Positions 9,859 through 20,021 of a DNA stretch of 20,620 bases are shown here, piece by piece. The stretch's first letter is position 1. Each line of letters begins with the position of its first letter. The DNA lies in the NCBI GenBank assembly GCA_001929475.1, contig LXFE01000209.1, positions 1-20,620 on the forward strand, in the 5' to 3' direction. Made by a program: the position numbers and the translations under genes. This DNA comes from Neolecta irregularis DAH-3. Its lineage: Eukaryota > Ascomycota > Neolectomycetes > Neolectales > Neolectaceae. A model generated the notes under the pieces. The model made no database searches. It was not told where the DNA came from and was given only the letters and a program-made list of their open reading frames with translations.

Positions 9859-12800
9859 ATGACTTCTCAAACAATCACACAGGATGTAGATAATTCATTT
9901 GTCGATAGTGAGATCAGGACACGAATTTCGAATGTTGTTTCTGCCATTGGAGGATTTAATCACGCCGATGAGTCATGTCCCTATGTACTTGGCGACGATG
10001 CTCTGAATTGTCTCAAGGATCTTAAGAAATGGTTGAGAGGTCATGATGATCGGCTAGGGGTCTGGGATGCAGCCCGGTGTATGGCAGAGGCTCAGATGGT
10101 TCAGAATGACATTTGTCCCACTCTTTCATTATGGGACGAAAGCAGCAGCAGCGACAGACAAAAGTCCCGACTCGCTCTTGCTTGTGGTATGTACGACCGG
10201 CGTGAACTATTCAACAAACGGCTGATAGGGGGTAGTCGAATTGCTGGTACCGTTGACCTGGCCTCTCGATCTCGATTCTGAACAAGCAACTGAGAATCAA
10301 TACTTTCACCTTCCTCACCTTCGTTTGGCACAGATAAACTATAAGCATGCTATCCTTAGCAATAACCCTGCAAACCTCCTTCGACATATTTCCCGAGTTG
10401 CATTTCCCTCGATGGTAGTTAATCGTCGCAATCGTACGGAGCGGGACGATGGAATCATTCGCTTAGTTCTATATGTTATCCGCAATCTAGCGATCATCGA
10501 AGGTAAGCTTCACGATTTCCACACGTCTAGATCAGCCACTATCGAAGCCTTTGAGAAGGCGCGAGTATTTGACATGTTATGTACTCTAGGGTCTAGTATG
10601 GGCGAAGATTTTGAGAAAGAGGATATTATTATTATCGAGACGTTATTTCATCTGATTAAAGGCATCAAGCCCGAGGCACTATACAGAAACACAAGGCGCG
10701 CAGATAGCACCTTGGTATAAAGGATTCTTGAGGCCGACTGATATTAGAAACCTATTAGCGATCTAAGTAATATGCTAAAACGAGAGAATGATCTAAAAAG
10801 ATTGAATGCACGTAATGCACCAACGCGACACAATCGATTCGGCACCCTTATATCTGTTGTAACTCGCGACGAGAAAAGGTTTACAGTATCAAGTCAGAGC
10901 GGTTTGACGGATACACACAGTACTTTGGACAAATTGGATAAAGCGAAGAAGTTCCGTGCCCCGAAACATCGCACAAAGGAACAACGACTTCCTGAAGATG
11001 TGAAATAGCCCGGCTTCTATCGAGACTTATTGTGAAGGTTGATCTTGAGAATGTTCCGATTATTATGCCGGGAGTTATTCCTATTCTCAGGAACTTTGTG
11101 GATCAATTTATGGACTATGCCTTTAATCGTACAGATCTTCCGACAATCACATTGAAACTTTAGCTCTACTCAAATCTATAAGGTCAGCACTGGAAAGGGA
11201 AGCTGCGCGGACGCTCAGAATACACAGAACTCATTATTGTTTTGTGGTGTCTTTCTTCCTCCTGTGCTTTAGATTACGAAACTTGGAAGTAGAAAACAAA
11301 ACAATTCTTAGTGAGGATGCGGATTATGGGCTTGTGGCTACTGTTCTGGACCGCCATGCTTTCATTCTCAGCATCAAGTTGATGCGTGAAGCTCTCGAAG
11401 AGAAGGTACCTAAATCATTTGAGACTAGCTTATCGTATAGCGGTGGACGGAATTACAGTGTGCGATGCAATGCTTTAAAGAAGTTTTGAGGACCATCGAC
11501 AGTATGACATTTTCATCGAATCCAGAGTATCAAGAGATCGCGGATAACATGCAAATGAATCTATTCGATGACGAATCCACTCTTGATTTAGTGGTACAAA
11601 TCCTCAAAGCATATAAAGCACAACCTTTGGGGTATATTCCTTCTACTAAAACCAACTCATTCAAGATATCTCGATGCATGCACTGATCTGACGCATTATT
11701 TCCTCAAAATACTGGAAAAGTATTCTTCAAGCAAATCTCATTTTTTCATTCGCTCAAAACGCCGGCAACAAAAGAAACCAAGAAAATCCTCGAACAACCC
11801 TACAGAGGGGTCTGACGAAGAAGCGAATGGAGAGCAATCTAAGAGTGTTTTTGTACAACGGGAGTTTGATTTCAAACGATACGAAGCGGTATGGAATGGC
11901 GATATCATTTTGACTTTATAGAAATTCGCTAGTGAAAGTTGCATTAAAACGTTTCAGGCTTTTTTGGAGTATTATGCCGAACTTAGTCCCGAACAAATTA
12001 AACGGCCAATCATTTTCTTCCATAGGATTTTCGTAAAACGAGGGCAAGAAGCTCTCATGTTTCGACTCGACTTTTGCGAGCTTTTGTACCGCGTTGTCGG
12101 AGATAAAGCAGGCTTCCCGAGCAGTAATCCGGCGCGCAAAGAGGTAGAAAAATTTGAACAGCATTATGTGAAGAAACTTGTGGGAAATCTCTCCAACTCT
12201 CCCGCCCTGATTACCGAGGTGATCCAAGGTTCTATGAGTTGATTTAACGGTCAGCTGTTATTCTCAAAATCGCGAAGCGATCTTTACTTTCTTCAACACG
12301 GGTACGATAGAACAGTCCAATCTAGAGCACCAAGGTACGACTTCTTGGCGACACATCTAGTAACTATTAGACATCCCGCAGAACTTGAAGTTCGTCCAAG
12401 TGTTCCAGAGGAGCAGCAATTAGCTGTCGCTATTGCTGTTCTCATTGAACTGAACAAGAACGATATTCTTGATTGGCTCAAAGGTGTCTTGTCGCGGGCT
12501 AAAGCTGAGCGTTTGAACTGGGAGTCTGCTGCTGCCGCTCAAAAACTACTTGATAATGAGACGACGGATTTGAATCCGGGAGTAAACCTTGTGCAATTGC
12601 CGCCATTCATTCGTAAGTTGCTTCTTTGGATGTTCCCAACATGCAGAAATTACACCTGAAACCGATGAACAGAAGCAATTGATTTTTCAGGATGCGAGGC
12701 TTTGTCTACTATTGAAATGTTTGGGCATGAAAAGGCTGGGGCTTGATGGTATGAATTGAATCAACACCCTTGCTTAAGCTAGATGATATAGACGCAATGT

Positions 12801-13402
12801 GGATAATACCGTCTGAAATGTCATCGGAGCGTATCGACGACAAGATGATCTCGCTCAAACAGTATACAGACAATCCTCCTGAATTTGAAGATGGAAAAAC
12901 GGCCGAGGATCTAATTCGGCGTAAACCACAAGCACGAGAATATGATACAAATAGCGAAGTAGACTATCCACTGCATCGGTCTGGAGTGGAAGAGTTTGAA
13001 GCAGACGATCCGATTCATTACAAGTCGAACAAGTACGAGCACGTAAAACCGCCTAGAAAGAGGGCCAAAAGGAAGTCATTTGATGATGTGGAGGCTGACG
13101 TGAGACGGAGAAAGAAAGAGGAGGAAAAGATCAGTGCTATAAAAAGTTCAAAATACGTTCGAGATTCCGATGAAGATTCCGATGCTGAAGCGGACCTGGA
13201 ATTCTTTCGGCGAGAAGAACAACTTCGCAAGCGGATTGCTTCATATGGTGCCATTCCAGCAAACCAAACTGAAACAACGATGGACCAGGATGATATTTCT
13301 GATCTGGATATTGAAATCGAAGGTGTGATCAGTACACAGCAGCTTACGCAGCAGAAAACTAAAGGAAAGCGGATTATTCTCAGTGATAGTGAGTCCGAAT
13401 GA
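9859..13402 (+). CDS. TOF1: Tof1/Swi1/Timeless replication fork-protection protein
   Basis: Nuclear protein that works with Csm3/Swi3 at replication forks, in fork pausing, checkpoint signalling and cohesion (family knowledge). The 12 exons are 9859-10186, 10236-10714, 10748-10999, 11038-11128, 11164-11405, 11441-11631, 11666-11888, 11922-12218, 12255-12334, 12371-12612, 12647-12748 and 12783-13402; 3147 bases, 1048 aa, within the family range. The TIMELESS domain fills roughly the first third, with ELLVPLTWPLD, then NAPTRHNRFGTLIS. Further conserved blocks are FDDESTLDLVVQILKAYK, FFHRIFVKRGQEALMFRLDF and PAELEVRP. The last ~200 residues are charged, with a basic nuclear-localisation-like cluster (PPRKRAKRK) and the typical end KRIILSDSESE. 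The start is the ATG at 9859; the in-frame codons upstream look non-coding. Introns are 33-49 bases. The donor at 11000 (GTGAAA) and the acceptor at 12782 are the least certain. It lies 157 bases after TOR on the same strand. Confidence 0.93.
12335..12370 (+). other. TOF1 intron, stop-free 36 bases
   Basis: GTACGA donor, GTAACTATTAG branch/acceptor. It is a multiple of three with no stop, so it reads as coding unless compared with the family. Splicing gives SRAPRHPAELEVRP, as in fungal homologues. Retention would add 12 residues. Confidence 0.7.
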
Positions 13403-13594
13403 ACATGGTAGAACACTTTTATGCATATGTAAATGACGTCGCTTTCCCCTGGGTTCTTTGGTTGTTGTAAGGTTATACCTGAAGGGGATACCTTACCAAT
13501 ACCATAACAAGGCGTAGGATAATATTACGGCCATTAAAGGACAGGCAGGCATAAAAAGTACAGATTATAATATAGTAATTTCTACCTCATTATT
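13403..13594. other. Convergent 3' spacer between TOF1 and the TMEM135-like gene
   Basis: These 192 bases hold the two 3' ends and no gene. No canonical AATAAA is seen on either strand; AT-rich TATAATATAG near 13570 may contribute to 3'-end formation. Confidence 0.5.
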
Positions 13595-15196
13595 TCATTT
13601 TCTTGCAACTTTTACCGGATCCACCCATGAATTTCCACACAGCACATTCAGGCATTTCCTTGTAAATGAGTCATAAAAGCTTGATGGCGATGACCGAAAG
13701 AGCGACATCATAAGCCCAAGCGAAGTCATAAATAAATACACATCCACATGCTTCAAATTCATTCTGTTGTTGTTCCTCTTTTCAACAAGCTGCCATAACG
13801 ATGCAAGCGACAGCCGTACTGCAGAAAAGGTTCGTGAGCTCCCGTGCTCTCGATCTAAAAACGCAAACAGTCCACCAATAAACCCGCCTAAATAGAATCT
13901 CCAATCAGCAGCAAACACAATCAAACATACCTCCCACGAGGAAGAAAGTTTCTAGGCAGAATCCGCTGAAATGCGCAAATACAAGCCCAACATGTTCCAA
14001 TGCAAAATGTTACAAACGCAGAGGCCCCAGCAATCTTTTCCACAGTCATCACTATAAACGATAAAGGACTAGATTATTAGGTCCTTGAAACAAATGGAGC
14101 TATACTCTTTCTTGACTTTTTTATAGCGCAACAGTCCAAGACCAGCGTAGAACACGAACATAAACTTTGAAACAGACACTAGTTCCTTTGCACAAAATCC
14201 GAGTAAAACTTTCGTGCACGATGGGTTGTCTGGGTGTAGAAGAGCACAAGAGAGATATGGAATACTTGGGTGGGCCGAATTTAATATCGGAGAGACTTCC
14301 TGAAAAAACGGAGGTACAATAAATGCCCCAGGCCGCAATACAGGAGACTCAAACTTTGGATAATTCTTTCTTGAGATTTCGGCAATGTTGTTGATTATTG
14401 CATCGGTACCTGGCCATGCAAGATGTGTCGGATAATCAGTTGGCCGCTTCTTCAGATAAGAGTTCGAAAACCCCATTAGGAAACTCTTCAAGCTCTACAA
14501 TCAGAATGGTGGATGGCGAAGATTATACATTAGGGAAACAGTCGTCGTCATAAACCATCGCAAGAATCAACTGGCCCGAAGCAAATGGAAACATCATCCA
14601 CAAGCCAAACCACCATGGCAGATTAGGCAAATAACCCTCGTCGTCCATGAACCTGTAGAAAGCTTCAACAGTTCTGGTAAAGAGGTATATCGCAATACCT
14701 ACCCGGCGGTGACCCGGCGGATGGATCACAAGCGCTGTCCCAGAAAGGACTCCAGAGATAATAGGAGGGAAGTACTCGGTTGAGCAAAGAGACCGAAAGT
14801 ATCTCAAAGATTTACAAGGTGGAGGGTGTCCTAGTCTCTGAACCAGTTTCTGCCGAGTGCGAATAAGAAACGCGAGGATGAAAGCGTGGGAAAGAAAGAG
14901 TGCGGTAAAACTTAGTCCAGTCCGTATGGCTTTCTCTTGCGCTTTACGCAATAATTGCTTGATTCTTATGTTAGAATGAACCGTGAGAAAATCTACCCTT
15001 TTTTACCAATGGCAGCAGGGATAGCGACATCGATCGCCAAAATTAACGCATAAGTAGCGGTAAAAGAGCGGGACGCCCTGCGAAACGTAGCTGCCGAAAG
15101 AGAATCGCATTCTTGCACATGTTGTGATCGACCAGCCTTACAGATGGAGGCGTACTCCTTGGGAGAAACAAGATAAATTACAAGACTGGGGGCCAT
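13595..15196 (-). CDS. TMEM135-like multi-pass membrane protein
   Basis: The five exons in transcription order are 15196-14997, 14964-14529, 14494-14092, 14051-13931 and 13898-13595; 1464 bases, 487 aa. It has several hydrophobic helices and the two related halves of this family. Blocks seen are HPPGHRRVGIAIYLFTRTVE, DDDCFPN, HPSIPYLSCALLHPDNPSC and RFYLGGFIGGLFAFLDR. The order and the HPS...SCALLHP.NPSC signature match fungal proteins annotated as TMEM135 N-terminal-domain proteins. In animals TMEM135 is linked to mitochondrial dynamics, peroxisomes and lipid metabolism; the fungal role is not established. The ATG at 15196 has a good context (CCCCATGG), and upstream in-frame codons start only with TTG. 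Introns are 32, 34, 40 and 32 bases; the 40-base one (14091-14052) has a weak GTTTCA donor. Confidence 0.85.
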
Positions 15197-15279
15197 GGGG
15201 TAATTAGAAGGGGACAAGTCTTTTGGAACAATCTCCCCTAATCCCCGGCGAAGCACAGTGCCCCCTAAAGAGGACAACA

Positions 15280-15405
15280 ATGATCAATGCACTCAAGGCT
15301 TACAAAATAGCCGGAATTGAAGTTCCAGTAAATGTCAAATTCATGACCACAATAAATTTTTTTAATAGGGTGCCGTGTTATAATGAGGGAGATATTGACG
15401 TATGA
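15280..15405 (+). pseudogene. Possible remnant resembling the end of a biotin-carboxylase domain
   Basis: A 41-codon open frame from the ATG at 15280 reads ALKAYKIAGI, then NVKFM, then EGDIDV, and stops at 15405. The spacing and residues recall the segment of acyl-CoA carboxylase alpha subunits where ALxxYxIxGxxTNxxFL is followed by FxxGDxxTxFI. The match is from memory of the family pattern, has a two-residue misfit and covers only ~40 residues. No biotin-binding or ATP-grasp motif lies nearby. It may be coincidence. Confidence 0.15.
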
Positions 15406-15742
15406 TTAAATTTATAATATCTAACAAACTTTTACTTCTTTATGGTATACTCGCCAGTCGCTTGCATACAGATGACTGTGACTGACATCCTTGAGCTCTT
15501 TAGATACTTGATAACACAGTTGAATTGAAATTATGCCATTGACATTCTAGATGGTAGAATCAATTTATTTTTCTCTCCAATTCATTTGGTTTGGATTTGC
15601 TTGAATCTTGTTTATTTTCTATTTGGCTATCTCCATACTACGAATCCTCGTTATAACATCCTAACCCTAAAACGCTGCCAAGCCACATTCGTTATATCCA
15701 GGTTTGACTGTACAAGCCTGCTATTTAAAATGAAAAGAAATT

Positions 15743-15821
15743 CCTTTATTTCTCCTGTTAAATCTTGTCTGAGACTCTAAAGAAAAGCCTTTATTTCTCC
15801 TGTAAAATCATCTCTGGGACT
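15743..15821. repeat. Imperfect direct repeat, two ~34-base copies
   Basis: CCTTTATTTCTCCTGT at 15743 recurs at 15788, and similarity continues through AAATC, TCTG and GACT (about 4 mismatches in 34). The period is 45 bases. It looks like a small decayed tandem duplication in noncoding DNA. Confidence 0.55.
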
Positions 15822-16201
15822 GAGACATGCTGTAGCATTTGGCATCCTGGTCTTGGTGTCTTCACAGATGTTTGGAACATTTTTGGCCTAGAGACTTTTG
15901 GGTGTGCTTTCTACTCTTTCACTGACAAGTACATATGTTATTGCCTGTAAATTGCCCGACCTCTTCATCAATATTATATAGCAGGTCGCTGTGAGCGTTG
16001 GGTGTCCGGACTTACTGCTCAGGAGCCTTATGTTGAAGAATACGACAGTAAACCTTTGGATAAAGGCAACGATGGATAGTATTGCTTTGCCTGCTCACTA
16101 ATCAAGCTAGGCGCTACTTTTATACGATAACAAAAGGGCGATGCGCCTCCTGATCTCCGGTGCCTCCTCCTCAGACGATTGTGACAGCTCCCCTTTTGCT
16201 T

Positions 16202-16808
16202 ATGGTACCGCTTGCCATCATCAGTCCACTTGGTCAGGTGTCTCCATCCCTGGGTCCTAAACCGATGGGAGAGCCTTGGTGGTTTCGGCTGGGGAACACC
16301 AGTGCATACTGACCCTGGGGCACTATTGAGTGCCCACAGTCTCCAAGCACATATTCAGCGCACACCTCCAATGCCTCTTTGTAATTTCCGCCAATACGTT
16401 CCCCGCCGTACAACTGCAACAAGAGAAATCCGCTATAGCTTTGGTAGGCACAATCCCATCACCAATTTCCAAACAGGTAACTCTGCCTACTGCCAATGTT
16501 GTCGTTTACGTTCCAGGGTTCGCCGAATTTACATACCGAATTGTTCCCGAGCAAGTCATTCTGGCTCTTTTGATTCTTGTGGTGCTGTGTCTATTCGTTA
16601 AACACAACATCAGTGAGAAAAAGGCTATTATGGCCGCTGAAATCGAGGCACAAGAAAAAGCACTAGTACGCAATTCGACATAATATTATTCCAACTATAC
16701 CAGGAAGAAGAAGCAACAGTGCGGAAAGCAGCTGAAAAAGTGAAAATGGACAGGCTTGTCACATGTAAACATTTAAAATGTAGATACACTTGTAAGAGAA
16801 TCAGGTGA
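16202..16808 (+). CDS. Unrecognised single-pass membrane protein with C-terminal coiled coil
   Basis: The best model has three exons, 16202-16301, 16340-16665 and 16704-16808 (531 bases, 176 aa). The last two are the best supported. The 38-base intron at 16666-16703 (GTACGC donor, CCAACTAT branch, CCAG acceptor) removes a stop and joins two stretches of the same charged helix. A ~100-residue probably lumenal part contains VVVYVPGFAEFTYRIVP. One strong transmembrane helix (VILALLILVVLCLFV, about 106-120) follows, then a Lys/Glu/Ala-rich coiled coil (ISEKKAIMAAEIEAQEKAL, then EEEATVRKAAEKVKMD) and a basic Cys-containing tail. The 5' end is not settled: an ATG at 16141 in another frame, with a good 36-base intron (16238-16273, CCTAAAC branch), is an alternative that then meets a TGA at 16327. 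I do not recognise the family. It ends 142 bases before eIF3L. Confidence 0.4.
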
Positions 16809-16950
16809 ATATGGATTACTTTACAAGACATATCTTTTGAAAATACTTGTACACAAAAATTGCATATAGATTGATTATACCTATTTCGTATCCTGATGTC
16901 GAAATGAGGAAGGCAACATTGTGTGGCGAAAGGTGGCAATTAATCTTTCA

Positions 16951-18807
16951 ATGGCAACCTATGATTTCGACCAGGACAACGGCGTCGATTTAGTTGTAGG
17001 AGCATTAGATAACGCTCTATATGATTCGGATATCCCTAAAGTGATACAATCTGAAGCGACTCAGCAGTTGGTACGTTTTTCCTCCCGCTCTTTTCTTCGC
17101 TAATCATGTAAACAGAGTCAGGATATCCCTACTGATGTCCGTGATTATATCTCATATTTTTACAGCGTCTTCTTGGCTAAGAAGAATCATGAGATGCATG
17201 CCTGCTACGAAAGCTCATTTAATAAACTTACCGACAAATATTACAGAAATTCAGCATGGCCTGAAGCAGAGACTATAGCTCCTTTAGTCAATCACGATCT
17301 CTTTTTCCTAGCAATTTACAAAGAACTTTATTTTCGACATTGTTATTCAAAACTTCAACCGACCAAGGAACAACGAGTCCAATCTTACGAAGTTTGTCAC
17401 CACTCTTCATCGCCTCTTTTTCGGTTTGCTTATTGTTCTTTTAGAATTACTGCGAGTTCTTCAGATTGGTGCTTAATTCAGACGATATTGCTCGGAACGA
17501 TGTTCAACTTCCGACACATTATATCTGGGACGTTATCGACGAATTCATCTACCAGTTTCAATCTTTCTGTACCTATCGGAACCGACTCTCTAAAAAAAGT
17601 GAACAAGAACTAAATTTTCTTAAGCAAAATTGTCAAGTTTGGAATTCGTATGATGTGTTGAACGTGTTATACTCGCTTATCCAGAAATCAAAAATGATTG
17701 ATCAGTTGAAAGCTGCTAAACAGGGACAAGATCCAAAGTATACATTCTTTAAAATAATTAGTTTTATTAACGAATAGTACTGTCGCAGGTGATTTTGGAA
17801 AATTGCAGATTTACCGAGCTTTGGGGTATTTCAGTATCATTGGATTACTACGAGTTCATTGTCTTTTGGGAGATTTTACACTAGCTCTTCAAATGCTTGA
17901 ACACGTCGACTCTGCAAAACAGGTAATTCATCAACCTAATTTTTATTTATAATAGCGGCTGATTTGTTTTGCTAGCTGTTTCTTCCTAGATTAACAGCTT
18001 GTTATTTGTCCAAGAATTATTATGTCGGATTCGCATATATGATGTTGCGTCGGTATTCGGATGCTATAAACACCTTTGTTCCTGCACTCGATGTCATCGC
18101 TCGAACCAAACAACTAAACAGTAAATCCTCGCAATTCGATCAAGTTTGTCCTAGTAATTTCTTCTCTCACCATTAGTTTTCTAAAAAAGTGGACCAAATT
18201 TACGCTTTGATGACGATTTGCTATGCGGTATGTCAAAAATCCGAATCGGCTTCTCAGAATTTACACAACACTATGCGAGAGAAATACGGTGAACAATTAG
18301 CTGTTATTTCTCACGGTGGTCCAGAAGCGTTGAGTGTCGTTGAAGAGTTGTTTGTCTTTGGATGCCCGAAATTTATTAATGCTTTGACGGATTATGAAGT
18401 AGAAGAAGAGCCTCAACTTCACCATCGCGAGATATTCATGCTCGATATCAAAAACCAGCTTGCTGCTCCTGTAGTGAGAAGTTACATGAAACTCTACACG
18501 ACAATGAGCATTGAAAAGCTGGGAACATTTTTACAAGTGGACACCGCTACTTTGAGGTATAATTTTCTGTTACCAGTTCCAATTGTCTAGGCGACAACTA
18601 ATTGTTGCAAAACAAAAGTCAAAGCAATATAGGAATACATCCGGTTCACTTCTCGAGGGAGAAATTACAAATTCATCAGATTTGGATTTCGCCCTGCATC
18701 GAGATGTTATTAAAATAGCTGAAGCAAAGACGAGCAGAAAGTATGCTGATTGGTTTGTAAGAAATACGTACAAGGTAATCATTTTTCGTGGATATTCTAA
18801 AGGGTAG
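16951..18807 (+). CDS. EIF3L: Translation initiation factor eIF3 subunit L
   Basis: Cytosolic subunit of the eIF3 complex, which assembles 43S pre-initiation complexes. The seven exons are 16951-17070, 17116-17391, 17445-17737, 17778-17922, 17976-18143, 18177-18556 and 18591-18807; 1599 bases, 532 aa, close to the family length. Family blocks in order are [104 protein letters not shown], and the C-terminal PCI region with [17 protein letters not shown]. The ATG at 16951 is the first Met of the frame; upstream in-frame codons begin with GTG. Two introns (17392, 18144) use GTTTGT donors. The 3' end is slightly uncertain: a GTAATC donor at the last Lys codons could splice 28 bases and extend the tail past 18807. 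The gene converges on TANGO2, with the stops 58 bases apart. Confidence 0.95.
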
Positions 18808-18865
18808 TACCATTCGTTGCAAGATCAGTCAAGGACGTGATAGCTTAGATAGAGATATATGAAGA

Positions 18866-19847
18866 CTACCAATCTTGAATGAGAAATGTGAATTCTCGAT
18901 CACGTTCTTCTGGTGGTACCGGCGACCCATCTTCATACCAAAGATTTCTCTCAACAAAAGTAACGTGTCCATCATAGTCGACTAGGATTACAGTCTGTGT
19001 TCGAGTTCCGTAGAGCAGTGGTGAGGAGGCGACTTGGTCCGACTGCGAACCCAGATACTGGCTTGGAACGGAGAGGGGTGGGATGTAGATGCTGTGGCAT
19101 AGGTTGTCCAAACTGGGTGGTTTAGGAAAAGTATCGTGACCAAACTTAGCAGGACCACCAAGAAGCGTACCTTAGAATAGAAAAACATTCTTGCAAGAAT
19201 CTTTCATGTGTCCAATTTTCGGCTAAAGAACGAGAGACGATGTCATTTAAAAGAAGGGTTCCAGACTGAACTTTTGGCCACGGGTCTGAAAAGAGAGAGT
19301 TACTGAGACCAACCGAGTATTGCAAACAATGACCAGATGAATTGTCGACGGGATTAGACGGCGGAGACTTGAGGAGGCCAGACGATTGTGTCGAACAGAC
19401 GACTGTAGAAGCACGATTTGAAAAGCAGGCGAGTTTCTGTTTGCTAGCATCTCTTTTCAATTGCCCACAGAGCAAATTGAAACCGCCAATGTCTGCAGTA
19501 CTTGCTTGAACAGCTTGAACCCACTGTTCAGTATCATGGTCCGAGATGAGAAAGTCGGTGACCAAGCTGCCTCGACTAGTCTGAATGTCAGGATATAGTC
19601 GATATATGCATACATGAGAAAGAATGTGGGCGGATTCCCTGTAGTTTGTTAGCGACGCGAGCCTGCCGGAGCGGGATATTCCTAGCCAGGATCCGTGTTC
19701 TGGTCTTGCGAGGTCGGTGCTGGAGAGGATGGAGTCATTGTGCCAAAAAGAGGCCTGGGCAGTAGGACGGTTGAGGAACTCGTCTCTGTTGTTTAGCAGG
19801 ACGGAGTGGTAGCGGGGATTGTTGGTGGCGAGCAGGAGGATGCACAT
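18866..19847 (-). CDS. TANGO2: TANGO2/NRDE-family protein
   Basis: The three exons in transcription order are 19847-19614, 19580-19171 and 19112-18866; 891 bases, 296 aa (human TANGO2 is 276). The protein starts MCILLLATNNPRY, then has the hallmark LLNNRDEFLNRPT (NRDE motif), GSWLGISRSGRLASLTNYRE, RGSLVTDFL, GLSNSLFSDPWPK and, near the C-terminus, YGTRTQTVILVDYDGHVTF. The family Met-Cys start fixes the ATG at 19847 although the frame is open upstream. Family members are implicated in heme handling, lipid metabolism and ER-Golgi organisation; the biochemical activity is debated. The first intron (19613-19581, 33 bases) is stop-free and in frame. The second (19170-19113, 58 bases) is the longest in the window; it has a CCTAAAC branch and CCCAG acceptor. 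It contains an alternative open stretch (GGPAKFGHDTFPKPPS) that also looks coding. Confidence 0.9.
19581..19613 (-). other. TANGO2 intron 1, stop-free 33 bases
   Basis: GTATGC donor, CCTGAC branch site, TTCAG acceptor on the minus strand. It is a multiple of three with no stop. Splicing brings NYRESAH close to RGSLVTDFL, as in other family members. Retention would add 11 residues between these two conserved blocks. Confidence 0.75.
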
Positions 19848-20021
19848 GCCGATGCTTTGCAGACGAACCTGGTTATAGTGAATGTGGCGTGCATATAAAT
19901 ATATATGCAATATCATAGAGTACAGCACACGGCATGCCCAGTAGTATGCACTGTATATGCAATATATAAAACATGGTGGTATATTAACGGGCGGTGCCGA
20001 CTGCACTGCACTCCATCAGCA
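19848..20021. promoter_or_regulatory. Divergent promoter of TANGO2 and the REEP-like gene
   Basis: This 174-base AT-rich spacer carries two copies of TATATGCAATAT (19902-19913 and 19954-19965). GCATATA...ATATATGC next to the first copy forms a short palindrome. A TATATAAA lies at 19962-19969. Which box serves which gene cannot be told from sequence. Confidence 0.45.

Larger units (their letters stand above)
15197..16140. other. AT-rich spacer with decayed sequence
   Basis: This spacer of about 0.95 kb lies between the divergent TMEM135-like gene and the unrecognised membrane protein gene. It holds a possible gene remnant at 15280-15405 and a direct repeat at 15743-15821. Otherwise the open frames are short, Phe/Leu/Tyr-rich and look like chance in AT-rich DNA. 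Confidence 0.5.

Noticed and set aside
13018-13416. 132-codon minus-strand frame
   Set aside because: Antisense to the charged C-terminal tail of TOF1. Its Ser/Phe/Leu-rich translation is what reversed Glu/Lys-rich codons produce.
15660-15671. Telomere-like CCTAACCCTAAA
   Set aside because: Only about one and a half repeat units in AT-rich spacer; no array, so chance is sufficient.
15586-15950. Two open frames of 64 and 61 codons in the spacer
   Set aside because: Phe/Leu/Tyr-rich low-complexity translations over a decayed direct repeat, with no splice or family support.
16212-16601. 129-codon open frame on the plus strand
   Set aside because: Arg/Ser/His-rich composition and no domain. 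It is an alternate frame over the better-supported membrane protein frame, whose transmembrane helix and coiled coil look protein-like.
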